Positions 22,891-34,114 of a DNA stretch of 64,000 bases are shown in pieces. The first letter of the stretch is position 1. Every line of letters starts with the position of its first letter. Source of the stretch: Rhodosporidiobolus odoratus (lineage: Eukaryota > Basidiomycota > Microbotryomycetes > Sporidiobolales > Sporidiobolaceae); assembly GCA_034387635.1 (NCBI GenBank), contig JAOANU010000008.1, positions 1-64,000 on the forward strand, in the 5' to 3' direction. Position numbers and translations under genes: made by a program. The notes below the pieces were generated by a model. That model was not told the origin of the DNA. It searched no databases and saw nothing but the letters and a program-made list of their open reading frames with translations.

Positions 22891-23899
22891 TTAGGCGCCC
22901 CCTACATGGTAAGAAAGGGTCAGCCTCGACGTCGTCATGAGCGCGGACGGACGACGTACACTTCTTGGCAATCATCGAGTCGGGCGGTGATGTCTCCGTC
23001 TTTTTCTGCGGACATGCACGAGAATGGATGAGTGAGAAGACTGCGAAGAAAAGGGAACCAAATCGACGCACCGCCTTGACCTCGTCCCAATTCGTGCTCA
23101 ACGCCGTCCCGTTACTTTCCTGATAACTCTTGATCATAGCCTTCCTCTGATCATCCGTTGCATCCGCATACAATTTCTGGAAGAGTTCGTTGAGGGCCTT
23201 GTCCCCGCCCGCGTTCGGGTTCTTCGAGGACTCCTTTTCGAGTTGGGCATCTTCTTCTGTAGAGGCTTTGACGATGGCGTCCCAGTTGTGACGTTTGCGG
23301 GAGGAAGAAGGGTATGCATGTGAAGGGGCGGCGGAAGAGTCGGCAGTAGGTGCTGGAGAAAAGAAAAGAAAGAGAAAGGCCGAAGAAAGGTCAGTAACCG
23401 CTGACCTTACGGCCTTCACCTCTGGCCGCGGGCGTCTCCGCAGTCATACAAAGGACAACGCACCCATCTTGGCCGCCGCCTCATCCTCTCCCTCGATCTT
23501 GGTCCATTTCACTCCCCCGTCCTTCTTCTTCAAAGTCAATTCGATCTTGGGCGTCAACACACGATGGCTGGAGCCAGCGACATCGATTGCATGTGCAAGC
23601 GGGTCGAGGTCGAACACGACGTCTGAGCCAGTAGGGAGATGAACCGAGAGGGAGACCTGAGCGGAAGATGGGAAAGTGTAAGCGATCTTCGACAATAAGT
23701 GAGCAAGCGGGATGAGTGACGTACAGAGCGTTCCTGTAGCTCTACCTTGAGGTCCTCTTGCTTGACATTGCGGATGAAGACGCTGACAACGATGGCGGAT
23801 TCCGTCTGATACCTTCGTTAAGCCAATGTCAACCGGTGAGGCGATGAGCGAGGTGGAGAAGCGGCGAGACACTCACCACTCGTGGCGAATCTTAGACAT
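22891..23899 (-). CDS. SGT1: SGT1-like co-chaperone (CS and SGS domains, no TPR)
   Basis: ATG 23897-23899 gives MSKIRHEW. An intron leads to YQTESAIVVSVFIRNVKQED, the start of a CS (p23-like) domain ending VKWTKIEGED. Next come a linker and the SGS domain: RKRHNWDAIVKASTEED, GGDKALNELFQKLYADATDDQRKAMIKSYQESNG, LSTNWDEVK, and finally PPDSMIAKK joined to an 11-nt terminal exon (22891-22901) giving Trp-Gly-Ala and stop. SGT1 bridges Hsp90 with Skp1/SCF and kinetochore assembly clients. The usual N-terminal TPR domain of yeast and plant SGT1 is not encoded at this start, and I see no TPR exon upstream; TPR-less forms are known in some animals. The gene is convergent with crtYB. Confidence 0.88.
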
Positions 23900-24565
23900 G
23901 ATAGCAACCCAAGCAAACGCAGTGAAACGAGGAGAGAACGAAGTGGGGAAAGAAAGAAAAGGAAGGTGAGTGAGGAGTAATCACCGGAGTCACCCGCTCT
24001 TCAAGCTGCGAGCAGTTAGCGAGAAGGGCCCTATCGAGTGACCATGCGTCTGAGTCGGCGTCAACACGCGCGCAAGACCGCAACCAAAGGATGAAGCGTA
24101 TAGCGCTCGAGAAAGGGACAAAAATCATTTATGGCAGATAGGTCTTTATGATGCAAACAATCCCCGGTTTCTACAGCACGAATCAGTCCGGGAAGCCATG
24201 CATAAGGGGAAGCAAGAAGAGAATGAACTAGTCTATAAACAATGACCGATGAGTAGGAGCGTCAAGGGATACGAATGAGAGATCAGAAGAAAAGACGGCG
24301 TTGATCCGCATGCAGAGGAGGGTTCCGAGGGTCGAAGGAAGCGGTACAAGGAGCGAAAGTCGCCACGTTGGCTTGTCTGACGAGTGGGCGCGACGGCGAA
24401 CGGTGTATGAGAGGGAAGGTCTAGGCGGTGCCGAAGTGTCTGTAGTGCAGGGGATGGAACGCCCTCCTTGGAGCCGGCCTGGGGGGGCGCTGAAGGGGAT
24501 GAGGTCGAAGAGACGGTTACAGGTAGGTGAAGAGAAGCGAGAACGTCGGCGAGGAGGCAACCTTT
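23900..24565. other. Intergenic, SGT1 5' region / PRM10-like 3' region
   Basis: 666 bp. Frames near 24228-24618 on both strands lack domains and overlap the expected 3' UTR. I looked for TPR-coding exons belonging to SGT1 and saw none. Confidence 0.45.
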
Positions 24566-27500
24566 CTAGAATGAAGAAAGGTTGCTGCCGCGACGACGGC
24601 CACCACCAAGGATGTTGACGATAGCAGCGGAAACGAAGAGTCTGTTTGAGATGAGGCATGTGAGTTCTGAACGGTCCTGCAAGACAGCGTCCTACCAAGG
24701 CGTGGGGGAAAAGCATACCCGACGGTCAACCCGATCGCGACTTCAACAAGACTCTCGGCGGTCGCGAAACCGCTCGAATACGTGTCGCTACTGTCGCTAT
24801 CTGCAAACTTGAGCAGACCACCGTTTGAGAGACCGGACGGAAGCTGAATGAGGACACCGGGAACCATAACGACGAAGGGCGAACCGCGCGTAAATTTGCC
24901 GTAAAGGTTGCCGAGGAAGCCGACCGCGAAGGAACCGATGGCGGAACTGATGTCTGAACGGTTGGAGAAAGCTTTGCCGGAGAAGAAGTTGGAGACGAAA
25001 CCTAGATGGAAACCAGGTGAGACGCGGTACTTGCGAAAGGGAGGGAGCGTGGGGCGTACCAGCAGATCCGACGACAAGCATGACCAGGGTCTCCTTGCGG
25101 AACAGCGGCTGACCGTTGCGAAGGGCGAGACAGAGCAAGAACATCGGAATGGTAAGGATGTCTGCGCCTCGAGAACGATCAGTCTCGGCCTTGTCAGGAC
25201 GGGCATATGGAGACTTACACCACTTTTGAGGGATTGTGTTCATGTCTGCAAGGTCAGAGTGCAACGTAAGCAGGCGTTGGGCTGAGCGATTCGCCGCCCG
25301 AATTGCTAAGTGAAAGGAGGACGTACACCAAGGAATGCCATCTCCACGCAAGGAACCACAAGTGTAGTCCCTCGAGCCGTAAATGGTCAGACTAGTGATG
25401 CGGGCGTAGATCTCGCTTCCAATAGACAGGCCGAAACCGAGGAAGCTGCGCAAACGAGTCGGCAAATCTTGAGTCAATGAATAGTCGAAAGGACGGAGGG
25501 TCGGGGGACGTACAGCGAGTACAAGATAGCATAGACAAGTCGAACGGAACCTGTTGAGTGAAGAGAGGGTAAGAGGGTGGTCCATGAACGATTATTCGAC
25601 GAAGCGCACCGGAGATAATCGACCGATTGGCGAGCTCAAGGGAACCGCACAGGACGATATAACCAGGAAGGATGAGTACGACGGAGCCTGATACCACTGC
25701 AGCGAAGCAGAAGTATTTGGTCGAGGCAAGGGCCGCCGCCAAGAAGGCAATGATGCATGCAATAACGATTCTGTGCGGGGCGCGCCAGTGGACTATCAGG
25801 AATGGTTCTCTGGCCGTGGATGGGACCAGGCGAGAAGAAGGGCGGAACGTACTCGAAGAGCGAGGAATATAGATCGTTCCGTGAAACGAGAACTTGGACG
25901 AGGACGAGTAGCGCGCCGAGAGGCATAGCAACCAGACAGTCGATGAAGGACCCGTAGAACGCTGAAGGCTGGATAAAGGCACTGGCCAAAGCACCAATGA
26001 TGAGCTGCTGCCAGAGCTTATACTTGGGCGGGCTGATCATGAGTTGGTCGAGCTCGGCAGACGCTTCCGTGACTGAGACCTGATCATGGATGACTTTGAA
26101 GTAGACCATGTAAGCCGCGAGAAGCTTGCCGAGATCGAGACCGTTGGCTTGTTTCAAGAACTGCAGAGAAGGGGAAAGGGCATGAGAGGTGTCAGGAAGT
26201 AGAGATAGATGAAGCGCCTACCTTGATGTCGGAGGTGTGCGTAGCGACATCGCCGAAGGAGATGAGCATGACACCCGGAATGTAGATGACTTGGCAGTTG
26301 ATCTCGAGAACACGGGCCGTAGCCTGCATTTGCGCCTCGAGACGGTGGGACGGGGCACCGAACCTGGGGGCGAGTCCAAGGTCAGCTACAGCTTGCTCCG
26401 ATGAGGTGCCCGAAAGCAACTAACATCATGAAGGCACGAGCCATCTTCATGATGAAGTTCTGGCGTTCGAGAATGGCGGCGACGTGCTGCGTGATGAACA
26501 CCTCCTGGGCCTTGCGCTTCTCCTTAGCCTTGCGGCGGCGACGCTTCTCCTTCTCCCAAGCGCGGCGGTCTGCCTCTTCGTCCGTCTCCTTCGTGAAGTA
26601 CTCGCCGAGCTCTTTGCGTGGCGAGTGACCCGGAGAGCGGCCGAACTTGTGACCGGGAGTAGGCTATCACGGGGCAGAAGAGTCAGCACAGCGTCGTTAA
26701 GTAGGGAACAATGAGGGGCAGCGTACCAGGTTGCCGACGTTGCCGAGCGACAGCGAAAAGACATTGCGCTTGTGCTCTTTGCTCGGCGTAGTTGCGAGTT
26801 CATTCTCGCCGAGCTGCGGCGTCGCAGGAGCCGAGTTGGCTGCTGTCGAGGCACTGGTCGAGCGACCCATCTCGGGAGACTGTTCAACGCTGCCGGAGCG
26901 ACTGCGCGAGACATCTTCACCTTGCAAGTAGCGGGAGAGGTGGTAGCCAGGGCGGGTAGGGTCGGCGGAGAGGGTCGTGCCGGTAGGAGTGGCGACACCG
27001 GCAATGTTACCCTACATTTCGATCGTAATGTCAGCATGATGGCGACAGCGGAGGGAGGGGAATAACACGGGGACGTCGTGTGCGAGAACAAGGCAGACAC
27101 AGAGGATGAACGTACCGTTCCAGCGATCAAACCTCCAAACACGCCAGCCCCGGAGCGAGCAGCTTCAGGTCGCTCGCGGTCGGCAAACTCGAGACCGACG
27201 GCGTTTCCGACGTCCTTGAAACCCGACACGGCACGGTCGAGAACGCCGGGCCTCTTGTCCTTCCTCTTGGCCTCGCCGAGCTCGCCCGTGGCGGGAGTGC
27301 CTTCGGCTGACGGTTGTCTTGAGGCCGCCTTACTACTGAGACCAGTGGCCTTGCCCGCTATCCCGATGACCGCTCCAGCGCCCTTTCCAGCTGTTCCGAT
27401 GACCGCGTTGGCGCCTTTACCGGCCGTTCCGATTACGGCGCCCGCGCCACGACCAGCAGTACCGATCACGGCACCCGCGCCACGCCCGGCCCCGATGGCG

Positions 27501-28748
27501 ACTCCGGTAGCGCCACTGGCAAGGCCGGTGGCAAGGCCGCCTGCGGTCTGACGAAGCTTGTTCTGCTTGGCGCGCTTCTCGCGCAGCTTGGCGAGAAACT
27601 TGAGACGCTCGGCTTCCTCGTCTTCGTCGTCCGTCATGTCGACGTCGGTCATCGAGTTGGCTCGGGTGGAAGGGCCCATCGAGGTTGGCGTCGTCGAGCC
27701 GGACACGGTGGTGGATTCGTTCTGACGCTGCTGTTGTTGCTGAAGGGCGATGAGGGCGGAGAGAATGCCGCCGCTACCAGCGCCCGCGGCGGAGAATTGG
27801 GTCTCGGGCGGAACATCTTGAACATTCCCCTCCTTAATGCGGTTGATGAAAGCGCTAAAGCCAGTTTTCTGATCGCCTTCGTCATCCTGCCCCTTCTTGC
27901 CCTCGTCGTCTTCGCCCGTCCTGCTCTCTTCCCTGTTAAGACCTTGTCCACTGGTAAAGCCGCCCTGCCCGTTGGTCTTCCTCCTCCGCACGCCGGGACC
28001 ACCGAGCTGGCCAGCCTGCGTCAAGCCCCTCACGAGACCCCAAGCCGCCTTGGCGCTGACCTCCTCCGGGTTGCGGCGACGAGCTGAAGGAAGACCGGCA
28101 GTCTCTCCCGGATCAACGTAAACGTCCATGTCATCTTTGAGGGCCTCGAGCCTTTCCTCCGGGTCGCCATCCGAGCTTGCGGCCCTCGACGGTGTGCCTT
28201 CGTTACCGATGTAGCGCGAGTGGTGCTCAGAGCCCTCGTCGTCGTCGTCGGTATCGTGCGCAGCCGAATGCGCTTGGAGAGCCCGAGTGAGTTCGTCTCC
28301 AGCACCGGGCGAGGCCATGTTGCGAGCGCTAGTCGGCGAGATGCCCGCCATATCGATGGCGATGTGACCGTCTGGCCACTGAACCCGCCTTCCAGCTCCC
28401 GCTGAGCCGGTTGAGCGATTCGTGCCTTGGCTGCTATTGAGCATCGTCGCGGACGAGGCAGTCTGCCCGCCCGTCGCTTCGTCGGAAGGCTGGGAAGAAA
28501 GCGACGCGCGAAGAGGATTGTCGAGCTCCTCGCGAGACTGAGGAGGAGAAGGGTCGGGGATAACGAGGCGGGGTAGAGGAGATGCGGTAGAGATATGAGG
28601 GTTGGACAGAGGGTATGGCTGGTCGAACGGGCTGCGTAGACATGGGAAGAGGGTGTAAGCTTATCCCGCACGCACGGGGCGTGGCACGAGTGAGTTGATG
28701 AATGGGGAATTGTACCTACTTGGCGTCGGTTCGTGCTGGATCAGCCAT
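24566..28748 (-). CDS. PRM10: PRM10/ThrE-like membrane protein (threonine/serine exporter fold) with long N-terminal region
   Basis: A short first exon (ATG 28746-28748, MADPARTDA) is spliced in frame to PFDQPYPLSNPHIST and a roughly 600-residue disordered N-terminal region. This region includes a run of near-identical 11-residue units (GAGAVIGTAGK/R, about 27340-27490). Then comes the conserved ThrE-type domain: RQNFIMKMARAFMMFGAPSHRLEAQM, QVIYIPGVMLISFGD, LDLGKLLAAYMVYFKVIHD, IIGALASAFIQPSAFYGS, LILPGYIVLCGSLELANRSI. About ten transmembrane helices follow, ending SAAIVNILGGG and stop TAG (24566-24568). Bacterial ThrE exports Thr/Ser; yeast Prm10 is pheromone-induced with unknown substrate, and fungal members are probably vacuolar or plasma-membrane transporters. 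Several short introns interrupt the membrane domain. Confidence 0.88.
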
Positions 28749-29496
28749 CCTGACGGTGGATGCTCAGGGTGTGCAGTGTATGTGCAAAGGGGGTGTAGAG
28801 TAGCGGGAGTGGGAGGGAACGCAGAGCTGAGCGCTGAGCGCAGGCCGAAGGGGGGCGCAGTTAGATACAAATTGGCGAGAACGGCGGCGAAATGCTGAAG
28901 GGTGGCCGCTGTCAGAAGTTGGTCAACGGCAGAGATGCACCTGGTTGTCGAGTGCGAGTAGACGGAGCAGCACGAAGGGTCTGATTGCAACCCTCGAGCC
29001 GGCTCCAACAAGCGCGCCTTCTCGAGGTGGTCCCCCCTTCCGCATTTTCTCTTCACCCTTTCCCCGCGTTTCCCAAGCCATTTCGTCATTACTTCCCCCC
29101 GAAGAAACCGTTGCAATTCTCGGCTATCTCGTCCCGCTGTGCCGCTCGGCATGCCTCTCTTTGTCGCAGTCGGATAAAGGCGCGTAGAAGCACCCCGTGC
29201 GCGAACGCTACCTAGACGCACGGTACATCGTGAAGTCTTCTCAGGCTGAGGCAGCTTGCAAATCGTGCTCCGTACGCAAAGGCATCGCTCTGCGCAGGGC
29301 GCGCCGGCATTCAGCGAGTTGTAGCACGCCGGGATGAAGCAGAAAACATAGTTGACCGGCATTTGCTTGCCTGTACGCTGGCTGACCTCGCTGTGGCGCT
29401 TGAGCGTATCTGCCCACGTGCTGGCGGCCAGCACCGTCGATAACAGGCCCGAGGAAAGCGCGAACTGCAGGGAACTCTGCGCAGAAACAACTTGCG
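28749..29496. other. Spacer upstream of PRM10-like gene; one unexplained open frame
   Basis: 748 bp between the POP4 stop and the PRM10-like start, both on the minus strand. A minus-strand frame remains open from 29434 to 28661 with a Cys-rich segment (CFIPACYNS...CAERCLC). It overlaps PRM10 exon 1 in another frame, so I treat it as unproven. Confidence 0.35.
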
Positions 29497-30746
29497 TTAC
29501 AACAGCTCCACCCCGCCGGCGCTAGTTCCAGCCTTCCATTTCCTCCCAACGCGATCTGCCGGGCGGTAGGCGAAAGCATCGCCGAAAATGTCGAGGCTGA
29601 GCTCGCGAGAGATGGATGAAGGCGAGGCGGCAGAGGAAGGAGTCGGTAGAAGGCGAAGAGTGAAACTGAATATTGATCCTTGCTTGGCGAGTACTGCAGT
29701 GCATGAATGTCGTCAGCTACCGGTTCTTCACCCTTACATGAGGTCGGCCCAGCCTGGGCGCACCTTTTACTTGAGACTTGGTGGTAACAATCTTGAATGT
29801 GCCCTGCGTTTCCTGGAGAACTATGCCCTGGAGGCCGACGAGCGAGGGGTTCTTTGCGCGTTTTACTGCGGTAACAGCTGATTAGCTTCTCGTCGAGATG
29901 AGAAGTCGGCGAAGCTCACCGGTCAGCAGACAGCCCGTAAACTCTGCCTTGACCAGCTTGGTCTGAATGTTGACCACGTTGACCTGCGCTTCTCTTGCCG
30001 CGATAGCGGCTGAATCGGCTGGATGGGAAAATGTCGGTAGAAGCGTTGAGGATGTGTAAGCTGGTATTGCAGGCGTTGAGACGGACTCGGGCGCCGGAAC
30101 CGCGGGCACGGCGATGGGTAATGCGAGCAGTTCCGCCATGTATCCGAGCCAAAGGTGGTGGACGGGGACGACAGCTTCGTATCTGGCAGTGTATGATGGA
30201 GTACGTAAGCAACAGTAGCACGGACGACAGCCGGAGACGAAGCCGCACCTGACTTTTCTCACCGCGTCATTTCCCATCGTCCCCCGTTTCCTGCGTCCCG
30301 CTAGTCCGCATTCACCTTCGCGAGCCCGTTTTAGACGCTTTTTCTCGCGTTCGCCCTCCTTCTTGGCCAGCTCCGCCTTGCGCTGGTCGCTAACTTTCCC
30401 TTCAGGCGTTTCGAGCTGCAGGAACTTGCCGGACAAGCGTTCGTCGGCTACTTCAGAGGGGACAGAGAGTTCGGTGAGGTAGTGCTGAGGGTTCAGGGCG
30501 TTCTTCGGGTCTACCTACAACGCGCGACTTGATCAGTCGGCACCTCGATAATATTCCTCCCGCAACGCGCGCATCGAGCTGTCGCGGCGGGTCAGACCCA
30601 CTCTCGAGCGCTGTATGACTCACCCTGCGCTTGATCTTGGGCGGCAATACCGCGTACGGGTCCCACGGCGAGCGTCGCTGGTCTTTGGTGTCGGCGGAAG
30701 AGGTGCTGGCGCCTCCAATGGCGGCGGCTTGGGTGCACGGCGGCAT
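29497..30746 (-). CDS. POP4: RNase P / RNase MRP subunit POP4 (Rpp29)
   Basis: Start taken at ATG 30746. The first exon contains SPWDPYAVLPPKIKRR, spliced to VDPKNALNPQHYLTEL, with a Lys/Arg-rich helix (KKEGEREKKRLKRA) near 30330-30380. Exons then give RYEAVVPVHHLWLGYMAELL, VNVVNIQTKLVKAEFTGCLL, the Sm-like core NPSLVGLQGIVLQETQGTFKIVTTKSQVK, a segment with GSIFSF, and DIFGDAFAYRPADRVGRKWKA. The stop is TAA at 29497-29499. These are the hallmarks of Rpp29/Pop4, the Sm-fold RNA-binding subunit of nuclear RNase P (tRNA 5' maturation) and RNase MRP (pre-rRNA cleavage). The splice site before RYEAVV could not be fixed uniquely. An upstream in-frame start near 30841 lies in a different frame and is less likely. 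Confidence 0.88.
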
Positions 30747-31689
30747 GGCGGGGTATTGGCGCGGTCTGACGGAACTATGCGGACAAGGGAGCGGGCGAAT
30801 TTGCCGTGAGATGCCTGCATAAGTTCACCCTTCCGCACCATTCGGGCAATGCTAATTTGCTATAGGCTTTATCTGTATGCCGATATTACAGCTGGTTGCT
30901 CGTCCCTCCGCCCGTCGCTTGACAGCCTGAGGACCACCCTTTGCAGCTGGCACAAGGGTCTGAGATCTGAGATGACCGCATCGGGCAACGAAGCAGTGCT
31001 CAAGGCATAACAAAGCAACGAACCTTTCCTTCTTTCCTTTTCTCTCCATTCTGTGTTACGCATCTCGGGCCATGCAGGCCATGCTGGCACCGCCCATGTT
31101 CCGGCAAGCGGTGTCTGAGTCTGATGGGCAATGCTGTTACCCACGTTGCCTCACAGCATGAACCCAACCCCCGGCCCTTCTTCAAACCTCTGCACTTCTC
31201 CTTTACCTCCCCTTGTAAAAACACCACAGCTGCAGGATGGCTGAGAGGGAGCGAGATGCTCCTTACACTACTTTATGGTGTATTGGCATCCCCATGGAAG
31301 TTGATCTCTCCCTCTTTACCCCAGGATGCCAACAGCATTGGCAGCGCCACTCCCCCCTGTGCCAACAGTACCCCAGCTCTTCATTGAGCACCCTCTAGTG
31401 CCTACAACATTCATCCTTCACTGGGTCTCTGATTCACTCATGCCCTATGCACCGGCCTCTGGAGTGGAGATGAAGTGAGTGTCTCTACCATTGCCGCCAC
31501 TATGGACGCAAGCTCGCTTGAAGCAATTGTGCCATACCTTCACTGCCCTTCGAGTGTTATCACAAAGCTGACAACAAAACTGCCAGTCCTTCAGGCAAAG
31601 CTGCAAGGTTGGCAAGCCGTGTGATAGTGGAAGGCGGTAGAGCCAACACTTTGCTCGAAGCCTGAAGACGAGGAACCAGGCGTGTTGCA

Positions 31690-31720
31690 CTGGGTTTGTC
31701 TCCGTGAGCGTGAGCGTGAG
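31690..31720. repeat. 31-bp direct repeat, copy 1
   Basis: Begins CTGGGTTTGTCTCC and ends in a GTGAGC repeat. Identical to 31743-31773, 53 bp away start to start. Confidence 0.95.
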
Positions 31721-31742
31721 AACTAAGAGATCTACAGCGTAC

Positions 31743-31773
31743 CTGGGTTTGTCTCCGTGAGCGTGAGCGTGAG
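31743..31773. repeat. 31-bp direct repeat, copy 2
   Basis: Identical to 31690-31720; the intervening 22 bp are unique, so this is a two-copy tandem unit of about 53 bp. Confidence 0.95.
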
Positions 31774-31907
31774 GAGAGAAACCCAAGTCCAAGTTCCGCC
31801 GACCTCATCCTCCATCACTCACCATGTCTCACAATTCTCCGTCCGTGGTAAGCTCCGGGCTTACAGATAGACTTGACACCCGAGTCTGCGGGAGCTGCTC
31901 AGGAGGA

Positions 31908-32459
31908 TGTTACTGGTTGGGGACTCAATGGTAGGGAAGTTGGTTCCACTGGCACCAGCAGGCAGGTAACTGGTCAGAACCGCTGGAATACCCAGCAGGA
32001 GGCCCAGCAGGACGAGGTGTGCGCACTCGCGCTGCTACCTTTACTTCTTCTAACACACCTCGTCTTTGACCTAGGGTTATGTCCGCTGGTCAAGTTGAAG
32101 AGAAACCAGGGACCAGGACCCGACCTCAGTATTGGGTCGGGGGGGTCTGAGTCCCGGTCTCAGGTCTGGATCCTGGTGGAATTCAGTAGATCCCAGTCCC
32201 TCTTCCGGCTCTCTGGGACTCTGAAGCAGAAATCTCCTGCTCTTTGTAAACCCTCCACCTGCTCTCTACAGGGTATATAGGGGCCTGGAGTGGCAATCAA
32301 GTTGATGCAAAGCCGCACATTCAATTGAAGGAAGGTGGACTTGTTTCTTCCTTGCTTTCTTCCTTTCTTCTGCTACCGGCGCTTGCTAGAGTCTCTCTTC
32401 CTTCTGCAGACCTCTTACTGCATGCAAACTATTGCTACCTGGTGTGAAGGAACTTTACA
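31908..32459 (+). mobile_element. Candidate LTR-like segment
   Basis: Begins TGTTACTGG and ends CTTTACA (TG...CA ends). It contains a TATA-like GGTATATAGGGG at about 32270-32281, followed by pyrimidine-rich sequence as in retrotransposon promoters. A clean 5-bp target duplication is not present (flanks AGGAGGA and GGAGTTC share only GGAG), and no primer-binding site was recognised. Tentative. Confidence 0.25.
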
Positions 32460-34032
32460 GGAGTTCTTTGTGTGAGTTTTGAGTTGTTCCCGACTTGCCT
32501 GGTCAGACCGGGAATTCTCCGGTCAGGACCAGGAAATTGGGGTTATGTTCCCCTGCCTATCCCCAATGGTAAAAAGGCAGATTTTGACCCCAGGCGCACC
32601 AGTCATCAGGGTGACCAGAGACCAGTTGACAATCTCTACTTTGACCACAACGTGCACCCTTCAAACAGGCAGGAGACCTTTGCGCCCCGCAAACACACTC
32701 CTGTTCACCCCCCCGGCCGCCGCTCACCAACCCTCCCACCTTCATCCCATTACCTGACGTCACCACCATCCCCACAACCTCCAGATTGTCGCCCTCTCCT
32801 CGCTTCAGCCTCAACTCAAGCCGCAGGCGTTGTTGGCGGGAAAGCTAGATGGGATTCAGCAGGTGACGGACCTGTCAGATCCAGGGGCGACCTGGCTTCA
32901 GAGCAAGCATGACCATCTCTGCACCCTCCTCAGCAAGTTCAAGTCTGCCTCAACCGCTGCCTTTGGCCTCGATTCCACCCTGACCGCTCCACACTTGGCT
33001 GACCCTGAACAACTGCACTGTTGACCTTCTCACTTTAGTCACCTTCCCTGTGCCTCCTCCTCAACCATTGGCTCTTTGACTGGTCCTCAGCAATTTGCTT
33101 ATGCCCCATCTCACCGCCACCTGGTGACAGGGGTCTACCTCACACCACCTGGCCACAATACTGTCAGGCCCCTCCGCAATGGCCTCTCTCCTGAGGCATC
33201 TAGGTACTGACTTTGCTAACGATGTACCACTGCACTTTGTTGTGCATGTGCTGCTTTGGATCCACCTTGCTGCCAGCCGCCTACAATCATGTGGGCACTC
33301 CTCACCCTCCTGTTAGCAGACTCCTGACACTATGAACAGTGTTGCAAGGTGTCCCCCATCTGTCTGTTCAAGCCGCCTGCAAGGCCATCATTCTCTAAAA
33401 AACAGCCCATCATTCACACAGGCAATATTCCCCTGCTTGGGTTCTGCTCCCATCAACAGGTGCCACTATGTACCCCAAATTTCCCCTGTGCAACCTTACT
33501 CTTCAGTTTTACCTGTACCCTACAGTACTTCAGGCAAAGATCAGCCCAACAGCCTTGCAGGATCACTCAATTGCTGTGAGGGCAACCAGGCACCATCTCC
33601 TCCTTGGCTGACCTGTGCCTCAGATCTCATTGTCTGATTTGCCATACTGGCATGTACCGGTGTCGGTGACAAACAATCCAGTCAGCTGATGCCAGGGGGG
33701 GAGAGAGAGAGAGAGAATCTCGTTTCAAGTTGCCTCAAGCAATAAAGCCCACGTGGACCATCTAGATGGGAGGAGGGTGGAGGTACAGTAACTACTACGG
33801 AACAGAACTAACGTGGAAGTATAGTGAACGAAGTGGAAAGGAAGAAAAAAAGGCAAGACAAAAACTTCAACGCTCCGCCCCACCTCTCCTCTTCACCTCG
33901 AAACTCATCTCTGGCCCGTCAAACCACTCCTACTGCCTGAGCCACCCCGCAAACCTCCCTTACCGCCCCAACTTGACCCCCGTTTGATCTGATCGGACAT
34001 CGTTATTTGCAAATGTTTCAGCCCCACAAAAA

Positions 34033-34114
34033 GCCCGGTTAGCTCAGTCGGCAGAGCATCAGACTCTTACGCAGTAAAATCTGAATGTCCAGGGTTCGAG
34101 CCCCTGATTGGGCG
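34033..34114 (+). tRNA. tRNA-Lys (CTT anticodon) with 9-nt intron
   Basis: Acceptor stem GCCCGGT pairs with ATTGGGC (two G-T pairs), then discriminator G. A box TAGCTCAGTCGG and B box GGTTCGAGCCC are intact. The anticodon stem TCAGA/TCTGA encloses the loop CTCTTAA with anticodon CTT at 34066-34068. A 9-nt intron (34070-34078) sits one base 3' of the anticodon, the canonical nuclear tRNA intron position. A TTTT RNA polymerase III terminator follows immediately at 34115-34118. Confidence 0.95.

Larger units (their letters stand above)
30747..34032. mobile_element. Gene-poor, CpG-depleted region with degenerate transposon-like sequence
   Basis: From about 31000 to 33720 no intact gene is visible. 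Composition changes sharply: between 33001 and 33660 there are only six CG dinucleotides, whereas coding regions nearby have about that many in 60 bases. CA and TG are abundant. Inside lie a 31-bp direct repeat, a possible LTR (31908-32459) with a TATA-like GGTATATAGG, broken frames full of stops, and a purine tract (about 33692-33714). This pattern fits an old repeat element decayed by cytosine methylation. No intact reverse transcriptase or integrase motif is visible. Composition returns to normal by about 33840. Confidence 0.5.

Noticed and set aside
27078..27551. 157-codon plus frame with Ala/Pro repeats
   Set aside because: Antisense copy of the PRM10-like Gly/Ala repeats.
32160..32300. 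Possible intact retrotransposon with reverse transcriptase
   Set aside because: No YxDD or integrase motifs are visible in any frame; frames are broken. Kept only as a decayed element.
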